From Actinomucor elegans (lineage: Eukaryota > Mucoromycota > Mucoromycetes > Mucorales > Mucoraceae): 64,000 bases of DNA. Location of the stretch: NCBI GenBank assembly GCA_026027325.1, contig JAMSLZ010000001.1, positions 1,736,001 through 1,800,000 on the forward strand, written 5' to 3'. How positions within the stretch are numbered: position 1 is the stretch's first letter; the number at the start of each line of letters is the position of its first letter. The translations under genes and the position numbers were made by a program. The notes under the pieces are model-generated. The model saw only the letters and a list, made by a program, of their open reading frames with translations, was not told where the DNA came from and searched no databases. This document shows, one piece after another, positions 1-11,745 of the stretch.

Positions 1-1734
1 ACCAATCGCTTCCTCCTCACACACTTTATATTCCCCTAACAGGTTACCAGATGCTATCTCAAAACAGTACATGACCGATTCTTCTGACAAAACATACAAC
101 AAGCTACCTTGATGAGATAGTGTGCCTGCCGTAAATTTGGATGCTTTTTCGTGTTCAATTGTCTGTAATATCTTGCCTTTCTCGCTTAGGATAGATGCTG
201 TATTATTGGCATGTACTACCACCATGCGATGGTACGAATCATTTGGTATACTTAAGGCCACTTGAGCTTTGATGCCTTCTTGGGGCCTTATGCTATGTAA
301 ACAAGCACCTGTAGTCATATCCCAAATCTATTTTTACGTGATGAATAATCGAAGAATGCTCTAACGCGTTTATATTGCTTTACCTTGATATGTTCATCGC
401 TACTAGCACTTATCACTTGTGTGTAATCGAAGTTATACATAGCAGAATTGACAAAGGATGTATGTCCTTCAAAGGATTTTGCCAGTTTACCAGATTTAAC
501 ATTGTGAATTTTGATAGAATGATCATAACTGCAACTTAATATTTCACTAGCATCCTTGTTGAAACAAACCGAAGTAACACCTTGACTATGCGCTGGAGAA
601 AACCTCCTTATACAGAATCCTGATAGGATCTTCCAAATCTAAAGAAGCCATATTAGCATCTTGCAAAAAATGCACCTTATTTCATCTTCCATACAGCAAT
701 CTTTCCGTCTGTTGAACCTGAGGCCAGTAATTCACTGTCCATACTAAAGTTTAAGCAAAGTACAGCTTGATCCATAGCCATTAAGTTTTCTTCTGCTTGA
801 TATTTCAAATCCTTTCTTAGTTTTCCATTGCTATGATTCCATACTTCAATGAAGCCATCCACTGATCCAGAGACCAAATACAATCCATTTGGTGAAAATG
901 TAGTACATTCAGCATACGTGTTTTTACCAGGCAACTGTACAAAAAAAACACAAGTTAGCGTATGGAAGGTTATTCTTTTGCTAATGTTACCTTGATATCA
1001 ATGTAATGATTGGCTGCAAACGCGTCATCTTCAGTTTGTTGTACTTGATCTGTTCCACGGAATAGATCAAATGCTGCGTCAACAGGTAATAAACCTTGAT
1101 GCTGCTGCCATTTAATACAATCATCCAACAATGTCATTAATCTCGACGGCTCCACTACGGTGACTTCATTGGCTAATGCTATAGTATATATTTAGTCTTT
1201 TCTAGGTTGAATGATCAAAGGTCTTTAAGTATACCTTGTGCTATGGTATTTCTTCTCTTTTCTTTTGTCATGCCTTGTGGATAATTATCTTTGGGGTCAA
1301 ACATGGACCGAGATAATGTGTGTTCTAGCCGTAAATAGCGTTCAGGATGTCTTTGTTTCAAGATAAACATGGGTTCCGTTTGTCTCAATAGCGTACGTGC
1401 TGCACCAAGTTCGCGCATCTCGGCAAGCTCTAACACCACTTGCTCGTACAGATCCATAAGTTTACGCGGCGGGATCTTGAGATCCACAACGTGACGAAGG
1501 ACTGTATCCCATTCGCCATTTTTTATCTCTTTGATAAAGGTAGTTCTGTTTTCGATCGTGTTTATTTTGACAGCCGTCTCGAGTTCTAAAGCCATGGCTG
1601 ACTCTTGCAAATCATTTTCTTTTAGGAACTGTAAAATGAGACGAATGATGCTAGAAAATACATTAATATGTAGGTCAGGTGATTTGATTTATGGCCTTGG
1701 TAATTTACTCTTCTGATTCTATCTCAACTGACAT
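1..1734 (-). CDS. SMU1: SMU1-like WD40 splicing factor, partial (3' end outside window)
   Basis: SMU1 acts with RED in activating the B-stage spliceosome in the nucleus. Exons on the minus strand run about 1734-1709, 1650-1235, 1178-991, 934-695, 638-384 and 327-1. The start gives MSVEIESE, then the LisH segment ([12 protein letters not shown]) after a 58-nt intron. A CTLH-type helical region ([20 protein letters not shown]) and the family signature [10 protein letters not shown] follow, then WD40 blades ([20 protein letters not shown]). The frame is open to base 1, where the last blade is reached, so only some 20 C-terminal residues should be missing. The 695/638 junction was placed so that DGKIA continues into IWKILSG; reading straight through gives a premature stop. 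Identification rests on end-to-end similarity to animal SMU1. The gene is lost in budding yeast but kept in many intron-rich fungi (family knowledge). Confidence 0.95.
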
Positions 1735-2317
1735 AGTGTTTTGTTAAAGTGAATGATTGGCAATGGAGAAAACAAACCTCACTTAACTAAAGACTTCGGT
1801 GTTTCAATCAATGGCCTTATTGATTGGTAGATTTTGCTCTGATGGTTGTTCATTCAAAGTAGCTTTTTGTATTACAAAAGTGTAGATAAATGCAGGTATT
1901 TTTAAGAAGGATTGTAGATCAATGGATTGTGTACTGAATGATGTAAACGCAATGGTGCGTGAAGTATAATAATTGAGTGTTGTAATTGATTTATATATAT
2001 ATATATATATATATAGTATACTTAGGTTTGTACTTGGTAGTGGCGGCCTATGTAAGTCCACTACCAAACATACTCAAGCGTAGCAAACTTAATTGTATTA
2101 CATATTACATTCCAGGAATGTAGTTTATATCTCAAAACACGACCACAATTACTAAGAAATAGAAGCTAAAAGTGTGCCTTCCGAAATCGATTGCACTCTG
2201 CGATGAACTGAAAAACTCTTTGACGCTGATAATAGGAGGAATGACTAATAGGATGTGACATGATAAAGCTCTCCTTTTATTACTATTATTATTACTGACG
2301 TTAAGCTGGCAGATATA
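1735..2317. other. intergenic, SMU1 promoter side
   Basis: No coding signal. It holds a (TA)12 microsatellite at 1992-2015. The 87-residue open frame crossing the microsatellite is low-complexity and not credible. Confidence 0.7.
1992..2015. repeat. (TA)12 microsatellite
   Basis: Uninterrupted TA dinucleotides seen directly. Confidence 0.95.
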
Positions 2318-2984
2318 TTATAAACTGTCAATACGTTGAAACGATCTTCCACCTCTAGGACGTTCATGTAATTTAGGATTGTTTTTGGCCAGTATTTCTA
2401 ATAATATAGAAAATGTTTAGTATACTTATGGTAAGGCTTGCTGAAGCATTACCTTTGTCCATCTTTGCATAATCGATATCACAATCATGTCTATCAGGAT
2501 AACGATGGCTATCACAAAAAACATAACCGCACCTACATTTATTTGCTGCTTGTTTAGCCAGAGGAACCTTGTGATACAGTGTTAGCTATTCGACTGTTAA
2601 CCAGTGGTATCTATCTAACCTTTAATCTGCATTTGAAGCATCTGCCTTTGTTTATTTGTACTGGCTTTCCATCCGTTGACGCAGGGGAGGCTGCTGTTTT
2701 ACTAGTTTCCGCGGTAGAAGCTGGTGAAGCTATAGAAGAAGCTGGTGCACTGCTGACTCTGGGATCTTCGGGTGATGGACTTCGAAGATGTTTTCTCGAC
2801 TTTTCGATACTTGGGATAATATTTGTATCGTCAACTGAAATAGAAGGTGCTTTCATTCTAGCAGGAATTGAAGATGATGGTTTACTTTGATTGACTTTCT
2901 TGTAGCATTGTGAGCACATGTTATTGAAGGCTTCGCTGCCATAAAAACCGCAGCCAGCAGTACAGTAAATGGGTGCTTTAGAAG

Positions 2985-3019
<35 letters not shown>

Positions 3020-3054
3020 TTGTTATTATTCGTGTTTGTATTGGTATTTTCCAT
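2318..3054 (-). CDS. A20/AN1 zinc-finger (stress-associated-type) protein
   Basis: Three exons (3054-2620, 2567-2453, 2397-2318) give 209 residues in continuous frame. After an Asn/Ser homopolymer-rich N-terminus (encoded by GCT/CTG-type triplet runs near 2985-3018), an A20 finger is visible at about residues 30-52: C-x3-C-x11-C-x2-C with the typical CGFYGS core. A Ser/Pro/Ala-rich linker follows. The C-terminal AN1 finger starts CFKC, crosses two introns and continues with CRCGYVFC and the H..H..H..C ligands ([14 protein letters not shown]). Plant SAPs and animal ZFAND5/6 share this order; they bind ubiquitin and act in stress and proteasome pathways (family knowledge). The stop follows [10 protein letters not shown]. 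No subcellular signal is visible. The family call is secure; the pathway is inferred. Confidence 0.9.
2988..3018. repeat. CTG/GCT triplet run encoding poly-Ser
   Basis: A (GCT)n run within exon 1 of the A20/AN1 gene; on the coding strand it is AGC/AGT Ser codons. It is a potentially length-variable site. Confidence 0.85.
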
Positions 3055-3159
3055 GTTTTATTATAATAAATAGGAAAAAAAAAGTATATAAGTCATGATA
3101 CTATCACCATAATGGGGTTTTTATATGAGAGAATATCGGGTATTCAAACGGATGATGCA

Positions 3160-3993
3160 TCACTGTCTTGCTGCCTAAATAAAACATAAGGTGTTACATT
3201 ATATTCATTAATAAACAGAGGCATACTTTACTTGATATAATCCAGTATAATAACCAGCATAGTACCATGCCATGATCATGTTAGATAAGCCATCGTCATT
3301 TTGAGGCATTGGAGGCATTGGAGGCTGTTGGTACTGCTGCTGTTGTTGCTGCTGTTGCTGCTGCTGTTGCTGCTGCTGGTATTGCTTCTGTTCTTCACTG
3401 TATTTTACTTTTTTCGAGCTATATTTTTGATCTTCTGGCTTATTATACTGTTCTTCTAATTCGTTGTATTGATCCTCTGCTGATTCATTATATGGTTCTT
3501 CTTTGTTGGCTTCCTCGTCTTCGACATATAACCCTTCCTCTATTGTGTTATATTGTTCCACTTCTGCACCTTCTTCAGCAAGTTGTTCCTGATTTATGTT
3601 CCTCTCTGTTTCTACCTCTGTCAGTTCTTCCTCTGTGTCTATTTGATCGATCTTTCGCTTGTTCCTTGACTCGGATGTCGCTCTATGAAAACAACCTGTC
3701 AAAGTTCATATTCAAGAAACTACACCTGTTAACTTACTTGGGTGGCAAGCTCTCGACTAAATCAGCTGTCACTTTTTCTGCGTCTTTATATTGCCCTTCT
3801 GTTTCGTGGCATGTCTAGTATATATGTAATCAGTATAAGCTAGATTGGTTTCTCAGAATTGCCTACTTTATAACTCTTCAAACTTGCATTCCAGAACGCG
3901 ATCACATCTGCATCCCAGCTACATTCCAACTAGGCTATGTTAGATTGTTACGCTATTGTTGAAATTAGATCTTACCTTTTGTTGAGCAGACAT
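3160..3993 (-). CDS. SMN1: SMN (survival motor neuron)-like protein, no Tudor domain
   Basis: Five exons (3993-3976, 3929-3867, 3814-3738, 3682-3232, 3174-3160) join in frame to 207 residues. Near the N-terminus SWDADVIAFWNASLKSYK matches the Gemin2-binding helix of SMN (consensus WDD..LI.AYD.A...F). The C-terminus is a clear YG box (MIMAWYYAGYYTGLYQ), the self-oligomerisation helix. Between them there is no Tudor domain, only an acidic segment with repeated QYNE/EEQYN motifs and a glutamine tract of about 16 residues. SMN organises Sm-core assembly on snRNAs. S. pombe Smn1 is likewise short and lacks Tudor (family knowledge). The 5' splice of exon 3 (CCCAA|GT) is forced by the frame of exon 4. 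The neighbour SMU1 is also a splicing protein, probably by chance. Confidence 0.85.
3330..3380. repeat. CAG/CTG triplet run encoding polyglutamine
   Basis: A TTG/CTG mixture on the plus strand encodes about 16 Gln on the minus strand in the SMN-like gene. Interruptions by CAA codons are visible. Confidence 0.9.
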
Positions 3994-4357
3994 TATACTA
4001 CACTGAAAAGAGAAAGCAACAAAATTTTATTTGAATTCACGCTTTAATCAGAGCAAACTCAAGAAATCAAGCTGCCATAACAGCTTTATCTGTCAAAAAT
4101 AGATGAGCTAACCTATCGTAGTAACCAAAACCATCACAACCAGATAAATCTGGTTAACTTAGGGACCATACCTGTCAAAACCAAGCCACACTAGCAACCA
4201 AACGGTTTTGTAGATAGTTAGACAATACAAGCCATAACAATCCATTAACCCATTATCTAAGAAGCTTTATTTAGACAGTAGAGTGTATATGTAATATGCA
4301 GTACACATTATTAGAAAAACATATATTAACATATATTAAAGGGTATTTATAGTTATA
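3994..4357. other. intergenic between SMN and VAC1 genes
   Basis: AT-rich, with no frame or RNA seen. It must hold the SMN promoter and the VAC1 3' end. Confidence 0.6.
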
Positions 4358-5068
4358 TTAAGCTAGCATGGTACGTATGCGTTTAATCTCCAAGTGTAAT
4401 TCATCCAAGCTTGCTTTTAGCGTCTTGACATCGTCGTATTTTCTATCAGAATGGGCTTCTTTAATAAATCCTTCCACTAAATTATACTGTTCCAAGTATG
4501 CTTCTAATTGTGTTTCCAAAGCTGCCCTTTCTGCATTGGCTGTTCCTTTCGTTTTTTTTTTAGTTTCAGACTTCAAAATACGCGGTAACATTTGTAATGG
4601 TAACATGTTCTGCTGCAAATACATGTTGGCTGCATTACAAATGTTGGCTTGCAGCCGTTTCATACAAGGGGATCGGACAGGTAGAGTCTTTATACTTTTA
4701 GCAAGCGTATCATATAAGGTGAAATTATCCAGCAGGGACTTTCTGATCTTGGCTGCCTTGATATAGTTTTCATGTGACTGAGTCGAAACGTTCTCTTTTC
4801 TATTACAAAGAACACGTCAATGGTCATATAAACACATAGATTTTCACTTACTCTAGCATAAGGATGGTTTCATGAAAATTAGGTAACTGGCGCTCGATAT
4901 TTCTTCTAGTAATAGCAAGTTGATTATATAGTTGAATAATAGGTAATGGCTTCGATGCTTCTTCGTTTTTAAGCTTTCTTCTAAATACCGATCTTTGACA
5001 ATCACAGCAAGCACGTGTATCACCCACTGGTTCATCATCGAATGTATCTATGGCAATATATCAGCATT

Positions 5069-5100
<32 letters not shown>

Positions 5101-6426
5101 ACCTGATGACATGTCTGTGAATAAGGGTATCATTTTGGAGCATCTTGAATTACCACATACCACCTTGCCGCATAATCTACAATGGTGCTTACGGTTGATC
5201 AATGTAAAAGAGTTTCTAGCAACAAATATTAGAAACAAGGCTAATGCTTGTATTATTGGTGGATGTATTACTCGCAAAAAGGACAAGCTTTCACTGTTCG
5301 GTCATCTTCCCACTTAGTAACTGACTGTTCTCCATCTACAAAACTATTAGTATGCAAGATTCGATTTTTTTTTTTTTTTTTTTTTTTGTGTAATACCTCT
5401 ATACTTTAATTTCATACTCAAGATACTATTATTACTGGAAACAAAGGATGATTTGGGTGACAGCATACTCCCCAGACTATCTCTCGAAGAATCAGATCGA
5501 TCCAATGATAAACTATTTAATGATGCACTTGAAGGTGACAATAAACCGCTACTGCTTTCATATAATTGTTGTGGATGATTGATCTTTTTTGAGTCTGTAG
5601 ATTGATGTATTTTGGCTAGTTTCTCTAATCGCTTTTCCAATCGATTGCTCTCCAAATAGACACGATCAATGGTCTTCTCTCTTTGCTTCAAGAACAAAGC
5701 TGTTTTGCTCCGTGTTTGTCCTTGATAATCCGAAAAACCCTTTCTATTGACATAGCAGTTACCGCACACTTTGCACCATACACCGTGCTCTGGATCATGG
5801 AATGCTTGTTGGTTCAACCTGATTTCATACTGTGTATGTAAATCACAGTAGAGTTTGCCACACCTAAACCATAACATTAGTACAGAATGTACCATACAAC
5901 GATAGAACTTACTTTCTGCAATGCTGCTTGCCTGCTCCAGACTTGCCTACTATCTTGTTGCAACCAGGAATATTACACACATCATTCCCTGTTTCACGCT
6001 GCCAGTGCTCTCGTGTGACAAATTCACTTTGTTTTTCAGTATCTGATACAAAGAATGCTGGATTGCTCGGATTGCTCAGGTTGAAGCTCTGGAAACTGTT
6101 TATCAGAGAAGGTTCCACCCATTGCTTTAGTGTTTTGGGTTCGGTGTTGGTTTTGGAGGTGGAAGCTGTTAAGGACGTTTGTACTTTTTTCTGCGCATTT
6201 CGTAGCCAAGATAATAAAGCACCTTTGGAATCTTCTTCGCTATGCTCAATATCGAGATGCTATCAATGCAATTAGTATCATTTTAATAATTGGACCTATA
6301 ATGTCTTACTCGATTCAAGTTTTGTAAGGAATTGCAGTTAATACCACAAATAGGACATAATATTCCTTCTGTTGGAACATAGTCTTGATAATTATAACCA
6401 TTCATTTGATGGCCTGTCGTCATCAT
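4358..6426 (-). CDS. VAC1: Vac1/Pep7-rabenosyn-5-like FYVE protein of endosomes
   Basis: Seven exons (6426-6310, 6259-5913, 5863-5397, 5335-5272, 5215-5103, 5047-4852, 4799-4358) join cleanly to 581 residues. Domain order: C2H2 finger (CPICGINCNS...HLDIEH, split by intron 1); a first FYVE-like finger (about 115-180, QHCRKCGKLYC and WCKVCGNC); a Ser-rich linker; a canonical FYVE domain (about 310-380) with the PI3P-binding signature RKHHCRLCG and the closing ACCDCQ; then helical sequence ending in a Rab5-binding-type helix pair near the C-terminus. Vac1 tethers Golgi-derived vesicles to endosomes with Vps21 and Vps45 (family knowledge). Two introns carry A23-A26 runs on the sense strand just after the donor. 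The start is the first ATG after an upstream stop; a second ATG follows immediately. Confidence 0.92.
5075..5100. repeat. T26 homopolymer inside a VAC1 intron
   Basis: 26 consecutive T. On the sense strand this is a poly-A run starting two bases into the intron (donor GTAAAA). Confidence 0.95.
5365..5387. repeat. T23 homopolymer inside a VAC1 intron
   Basis: 23 consecutive T. On the sense strand it is poly-A beginning nine bases after the donor (GTATTACAC). Confidence 0.95.
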
Positions 6427-7076
6427 GTAATAGTAATCTTGAAGTGAATAGTACTAGGAGAAAAAAGATATGCAGTATGTGAAAATAAAATAAAATAAAC
6501 AAGTATCTTTTTGGAAACAGCTAGTCTCTTATAAATAATAGAATCAGTTATGTATGTGTTACTAAAGAAAGACGAAATTCTTTAAGCTTAGTATCAGGAA
6601 AAAACACTTATACTGCCTAGGCCAAGAACAGTGAGAGAACTGGAGCCAAATAAGGTTTCAAATGGTTCCTGCTTTTTCCAGTATCACACATGACAAATTG
6701 TAGCGATTTACATAATACTTGTTCTGGGAAGTTTGAACATTTTTCGTTAGGTATGCCTGCAGTTTCAAAGTTTTAGAGGGAAATGCTGCATAACCTGTAT
6801 GCCATTAAATGCGTAATGCAGCAACTGTACAAACTGTTTTCAGAAACTTTACATTACATGACATATCGTATGAAAGTAGGCCAAAGTCCTAGTTTTGCTA
6901 TTGGATTCGCTTTGAATTAGTTTGACTGTTCTAAATGGTCAAGACTTATTTCAAACGTCTAAGGATGAATATATGATGATAATGACAAATCATTGTCACA
7001 GATATTGAAGACTTTCGTTTTATAGTGTGGCATGCTTACAATGATTCGCCTTAGTATTACAATTAAATAATAGTTT

Positions 7077-7146
7077 TATTGAATTCAGTAGTTCACTTTG
7101 AACAAATATCACTTGTTGGATGCGATATTTCATCAGGATCGGTGAA
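7077..7146 (-). repeat. dispersed ~70-nt repeat, copy 1
   Basis: ATTCAGTAGTTCACTTTGA followed by a segment ending near GGATCGG. It aligns with the reverse complement of the copy at 28244-28304, including a shared ATGCGATA. Confidence 0.6.
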
Positions 7147-7400
7147 AGATCAATTATCTAACTAAAATATATAGTTTGCAGCGCACATCTAAAAATTAAT
7201 AGACTTACTGTGACTCAGTTAAAACAATAGATGTATTAGATGGAATGTTTTATTTTAGGCATGCACTAGTGTTTAGGTGAGATATTGGACTATATAGAAT
7301 TGGCTAAGAATTTAGATACTTAATATAAGGTAATTTTTATTGTAAAGCTGATATGATCTTGAGTCCAATTCTTTTCAATACATTGTCTTTTTTTTTTGCA

Positions 7401-7861
7401 GGGCGCGCAGGTGGCATTTTTGAGACGAAAGCCGGTTAATAACATGAGCTTAATGAATGTAAAAGTATACAACCATACTTTCGTTAGATTTCATTGTTCA
7501 ATTAATACTCCAGTTTTGGCAGAGTTTACTAAAAACTTACAGGGTTGTTTTTATGATGGATGGCTTCATTGATCGATGAAAGAATCAAGTAGTATTTGTA
7601 TTATTGAATGCACCATTATCTATTAAATGTATCTGCTTAAAGTGTGTTTCGTGTATCGACAATGTTTGTCCAGAAAAATATGATGAAGGTTCTGAGCTCA
7701 GAGAATGCTTTAATCAGACCTATATTATGTTCATTTTTAAGCAGTCAATGAAGCTGAAGAGTTCTTTCATTAAACTGATTGATGAGGATCTGAGGCAAAC
7801 AGGTTACTGTCTTCCATTAAGTGATACTTCCCTTCAAGACATGCTTATACTTTTTTTTTGA
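7401..7861 (+). pseudogene. possible remnant coding exons, unrecognised
   Basis: A T-rich tract ending in TTTTTGCAG (acceptor-like) at 7400 is followed by 57 open codons. After a stop there is a second open stretch from 7604 to 7861 (85 codons from ATG) with a cysteine cluster (CICLKCVSCIDNVC). The two stretches are in different frames with stops between and no obvious donor, so this looks like a decayed gene or chance ORFs rather than a working one. I do not recognise the product. Confidence 0.25.
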
Positions 7862-8119
7862 TACAATAGAAACAGTATAATCAAAATTTATATATATTCT
7901 TAAAAAACCTAGATGTGTCATCTATAAATTGTACACAATAACTAATATTGATGAATGTATAAAAGAAAAAAAAAATAGATGTGATATATAATGTATAAAA
8001 AAAAAAGAGAGTAAACTATGCTAAAGAGACAACCAACAGGTTCACCCTATACTGTATTCGAGGAAAGTTTAATAATAATAAAAAAAAAAGAAAAAGAAAA
8101 AAAGTGTGTTATTCAAGCA

Positions 8120-10638
8120 TTACTGATGCGACTTTCCAGAAGGACCGCTGACACTACCGTTTCTTTGTTTCTAAAAAAGATATATGAATTTAATGGTTGG
8201 TAATAATCATAGTAATATACTTACACTATGGTTAGGTACATTGTAAATGGCGCCTTCAGCCTTCTTGGGCGCCTCAGACTTTCTAAAGTCCTTAATAGTC
8301 TTGTATTTCTCGAGCAATTTGGCCATACGTTCATTAAACACCAATTCACGCTTCTTCTTATCCTTACGATAAAAGTTATAAGCCCAGAACTTTTCTAAAC
8401 CATACAAATGGCCACAGTCATAATCATTCAAAGTCAACTCTTGGAAGTCCTCAAACACTTCTTTTTTGAAACGTCTTTCCAAGCCATAAGAATACAAACG
8501 GAACAAACATTCCAGACCATAACGATAATTGTGGTTGGCATCTTCGACAGCCAAACGCTTAAACTCGTTGTACATACGCTTATTAGCATGATCACGCAAG
8601 AAGTGAGACCAGAAACGGAACAGAGTATTCATCTCCTGCGACTGACCTACACCCAACTGCTTGCGTTCCTTGAGAGCTTTAGCGTGATACTTGTAATACT
8701 TGTGTTGTACGAACCCCTTGTCTCGCAATAAGTCGTGACTGGGATGTTGAAAGCTGCCAAACGAATGGGCCATAGTATCAACCGAGGTACTGAGATAGTT
8801 ATCCGACATGGATTTGCTCAAACTAGTACTCAAGAGATCGTTGGGGTTATAGTGATAAGGCTGATCGCCCAAAACCCAGCCAACATGACCTTGGTCATCC
8901 TTTTTACCGGCAGAAATAGGAGCAGGCGAACGAGCAATCGAGTTGGGGACAGATTCAGGATTAGCAGGATAGAAACGAGGTGCTTTCTTGGGCTGCGTCT
9001 TGATGGGTTTAGAGCTCAAAAGAGGCTCTCTTTGTTTGGCGCTGGCACTCAATTGAGCAAAATGCTCGGGATCCATGGTACCGACCTTGGACTGATTGGT
9101 TTGCTTACCAACACCAAGTCCACTTTCATATTGATAAAGGCCTTCATTGATCATGTCAGAAATCTCATCATTCATCTTGGCACGGTCAAACGAGTGGTGG
9201 GAACGGTCTTTTTTGCGTTGGGTAACAATCATAATACGTGCTACAGTGTCATCATCAAACTCATAATCATCATCTTCCTCTTCTTCGTCTGAGAGGTAGT
9301 ATTTTTTGACAGTGTTAGGACGACTACCATCTACCCAATCATCATCGAAATCAAACAAATCATCCTCTTCTTGGGCTGTCTTGGTAGGAGCAGGTTTACT
9401 GGTAGGAAGCGTAGGTGTAACGGATGGTTTTTTGACAGCCAAAGAAGCCAAGGAAGCTACAGCAGGAAGCGGTGCGGGGCCAGCAGGCACAGATTGGATG
9501 ATTTGTGGCTTTCCACTCTTGGTAGAAGCACTTGTACCAGCAGCAGGTAGCACCCAGGTCTCCCATCCTTCCTTTTTACGCAACATATCATCCTTTTCTT
9601 CTAAAATCTCGGAAAGACTTAGGGAAGCACGTACCAAAGACATGTCAGATGTCAAACCACGAACACGATTAAATCCAGCAATCAAGTTGATAGGTACATA
9701 ACCTTCAGTATCCATTTGGCTACGTAAAAACATATCCTTACACAAGTTATCAACACTAAAGTAGTATTCAATTTGTTGACAGATATAGGCTTTCAATGTC
9801 TCAGGATCAACATTGAGGTAGGCAGAAGGGTTGGGTCGGTTAAAGAAACGAGGTTGATGGTAATGATATCCACCACGTCCACGACTGCTGTTACTTGTGC
9901 CGCGTCTCATGCCATTGCCGCGATGAGAACCATTAAAGTGTTGACGTTGTTGATGATTAGACTCAGTATCAGGAATAGGAAGCGTTGGGGTAGAAGTAGT
10001 AGCTGTAGGGATCTCTTTTAAAGAAGCAACAGCAGCAGGAGCAGCTTCATTCTTCAAAGCTGATGTTGAAGCAGTTGCTGCGGGACGAACAGAGTTTCTA
10101 GGTGTAGATGTAGTGGCGAATGGTGTGACAGTAGCAGATGATTTTTTGGTAGTAGTAGTAGTGGTAGTGGTAGTGGTAATGGAACGTCCATTACGAGCAC
10201 CGGGACCGGCGCCTCCAGAACGACCTCCACGACCTCCAGCGGAAGGAGTAGGTGTAGAATGTATGATGGTAGGGGTATAAGGTTTCCATTGGCCTTTACC
10301 GATTGATTTGTTATTTGAGTTTGAAGCATTGGATTTTTTTTCAGTCGAAGAAGGTTGTTCTTCTAGCTGAATAACAGCTTCTTTTGGTGCAGGCCATGCA
10401 GAGTCTATATATGAAGAGGTTAATAAACCTTATTCTCGAGAAAAATCTGGGAAATATTACCATGTGTATTGTTATTACTGCTTACTGCAGATGCCACAGC
10501 TTGCTTTTTTACTTGCCAAACGTTGACGTTGGGGATAGGAGCTGGGATCTTTTTGGGAGCTTCTTTTACAGTCTCTGTCTTCTTTTCAATAATAGGTTCC
10601 TGAACTTTTGATTCTAAATTGGCAGTTGAATTAACCAT
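8120..10638 (-). CDS. LARP1: LARP1-type La-related RNA-binding protein (LAM + DM15)
   Basis: Three exons (10638-10461, 10404-8225, 8170-8120) give 802 residues. The N-terminal third is low-complexity (Thr, Gly/Arg with RGRGG). The La motif lies at about 256-345 ([35 protein letters not shown]). Acidic and Ser/Pro linkers follow. The C-terminal DM15 region at about 613-768 is strongly conserved ([44 protein letters not shown]). LARP1 binds the cap and 5'TOP of ribosomal-protein mRNAs and couples them to TOR signalling in animals (family knowledge). Budding-yeast Slf1/Sro9 keep only the La motif, so the full architecture here resembles animals. The last exon adds 16 residues; reading through its donor would give a different short tail. 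Confidence 0.95.
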
Positions 10639-11745
10639 TTTTTGTAATTGTCAAGGGTAGGTAGCTGCTTTTTTGAAGTTTTTTTTTTCTGATTTTTTGC
10701 TGGTTTTTATATGTAAGAATATAGCTTTGCTTTGTTACGTAATATGAGTTCTTTTTTTATATATATCTTTTACTCCAGAAGCAAAAGAAGTATGAAAAGA
10801 AGAAAGAGTAAACTGTTTAGAATAGGAAAAGCCAGGAAGAAAAATCTTTTTTTCTGTTCCAGAGCCTGTTTGACCTCCACGGATACACAGGCATCTACAG
10901 AAAAACTTAAATATATAAACGGGTGGCTTGTATGGAAATTATGAAGATGTATAGTAGTCTTGGAAGTTATTGTAGGATGGGTTTATATCAGTATATACCG
11001 AAGAGGTGTATTATCTTTATGACCCAACTTGAAATTAGTGAATGTTTTATCAAATAAACTGAATATGATGCCTATAGAAAGTAAAAAGAATTGGTGAACA
11101 AGCGTAACGAGACGAACAATAATGTAAAAAGAAAGCAGCTAATAGAATGCTAAATGCATTGATTTCAAGACTTACCCTAATTAAAGGTAGCACCGCCATC
11201 GGCGATATGCCTAGCCCCACTTCGTTGTAGGAAAGAGTCGGCAGATGTTGAGAAGTTATTATCCGTGTCGGAGTGACTGAATTGAGGAAGCATGCTTCCA
11301 AAGAACAGTCAAGACAGACTGGAGAGGTCAATTGCGAACGATGATACCCTATCTCGGCTGGATGTCGCTTGGCGAAATAAAACAGACACGAGCATTTTTT
11401 AATTTCGGCGGCACAAGAGCGTACCTCGCATTGATTGTATGAATCTTGTTGTTGTTGATAGCAACTGAGTGGCACAGTTTTTCATAACAGAACACACGCG
11501 CCTGTGAGGTATTGTGTTCGTTAGTGATGAGTACAAGTGCGTACACGCTATGCATTTTAAATCTCTAATGACTTTTTATCCGTGAGCCAATGCAAAGACC
11601 TTGTTCTTTGATGAACATCAATGGAGAAATACGACCATTGTCTAGATGTTTTCTTTCCAACACACAAACCTTGTCGAGATATTTCTTTGATATTTAACTC
11701 GTTTTCATTTCAGCAAATAACGCTCCCAAAACAGAATAAACGTAA
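10639..11745. other. intergenic upstream of LARP1
   Basis: The first 200 bases are A/T-tract rich (LARP1 promoter side). Around 11180-11560 the composition is slightly richer in GC with overlapping small frames on the minus strand, but I found no family motif, splice pattern or RNA signature. Confidence 0.5.

Larger units (their letters stand above)
6427..8119. other. gene-poor region with one decayed-looking coding stretch
   Basis: No convincing complete gene. It contains a copy of the dispersed ~70-nt repeat (7077-7146) and the short open stretches at 7401-7861 described separately. T-rich and A-rich runs near 7950-8100 precede the LARP1 3' end. Confidence 0.6.

Noticed and set aside
1804..2067. 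87-codon minus-strand frame
   Set aside because: Runs through the (TA)12 microsatellite (YIYIYIYK); no domain, no splice context.
3309..3818. 169-codon plus-strand frame opposite SMN
   Set aside because: Antisense of the polyglutamine tract and acidic repeats; Ala/Leu-rich artefact. The minus strand carries conserved SMN motifs.
8735..9701. Two plus-strand frames opposite LARP1
   Set aside because: Antisense to a conserved LARP1 exon; no own motif.
10054..10329. 91-codon minus frame overlapping LARP1 exon 2
   Set aside because: Out of frame with the spliced LARP1 reading; Leu/Pro-rich shadow.
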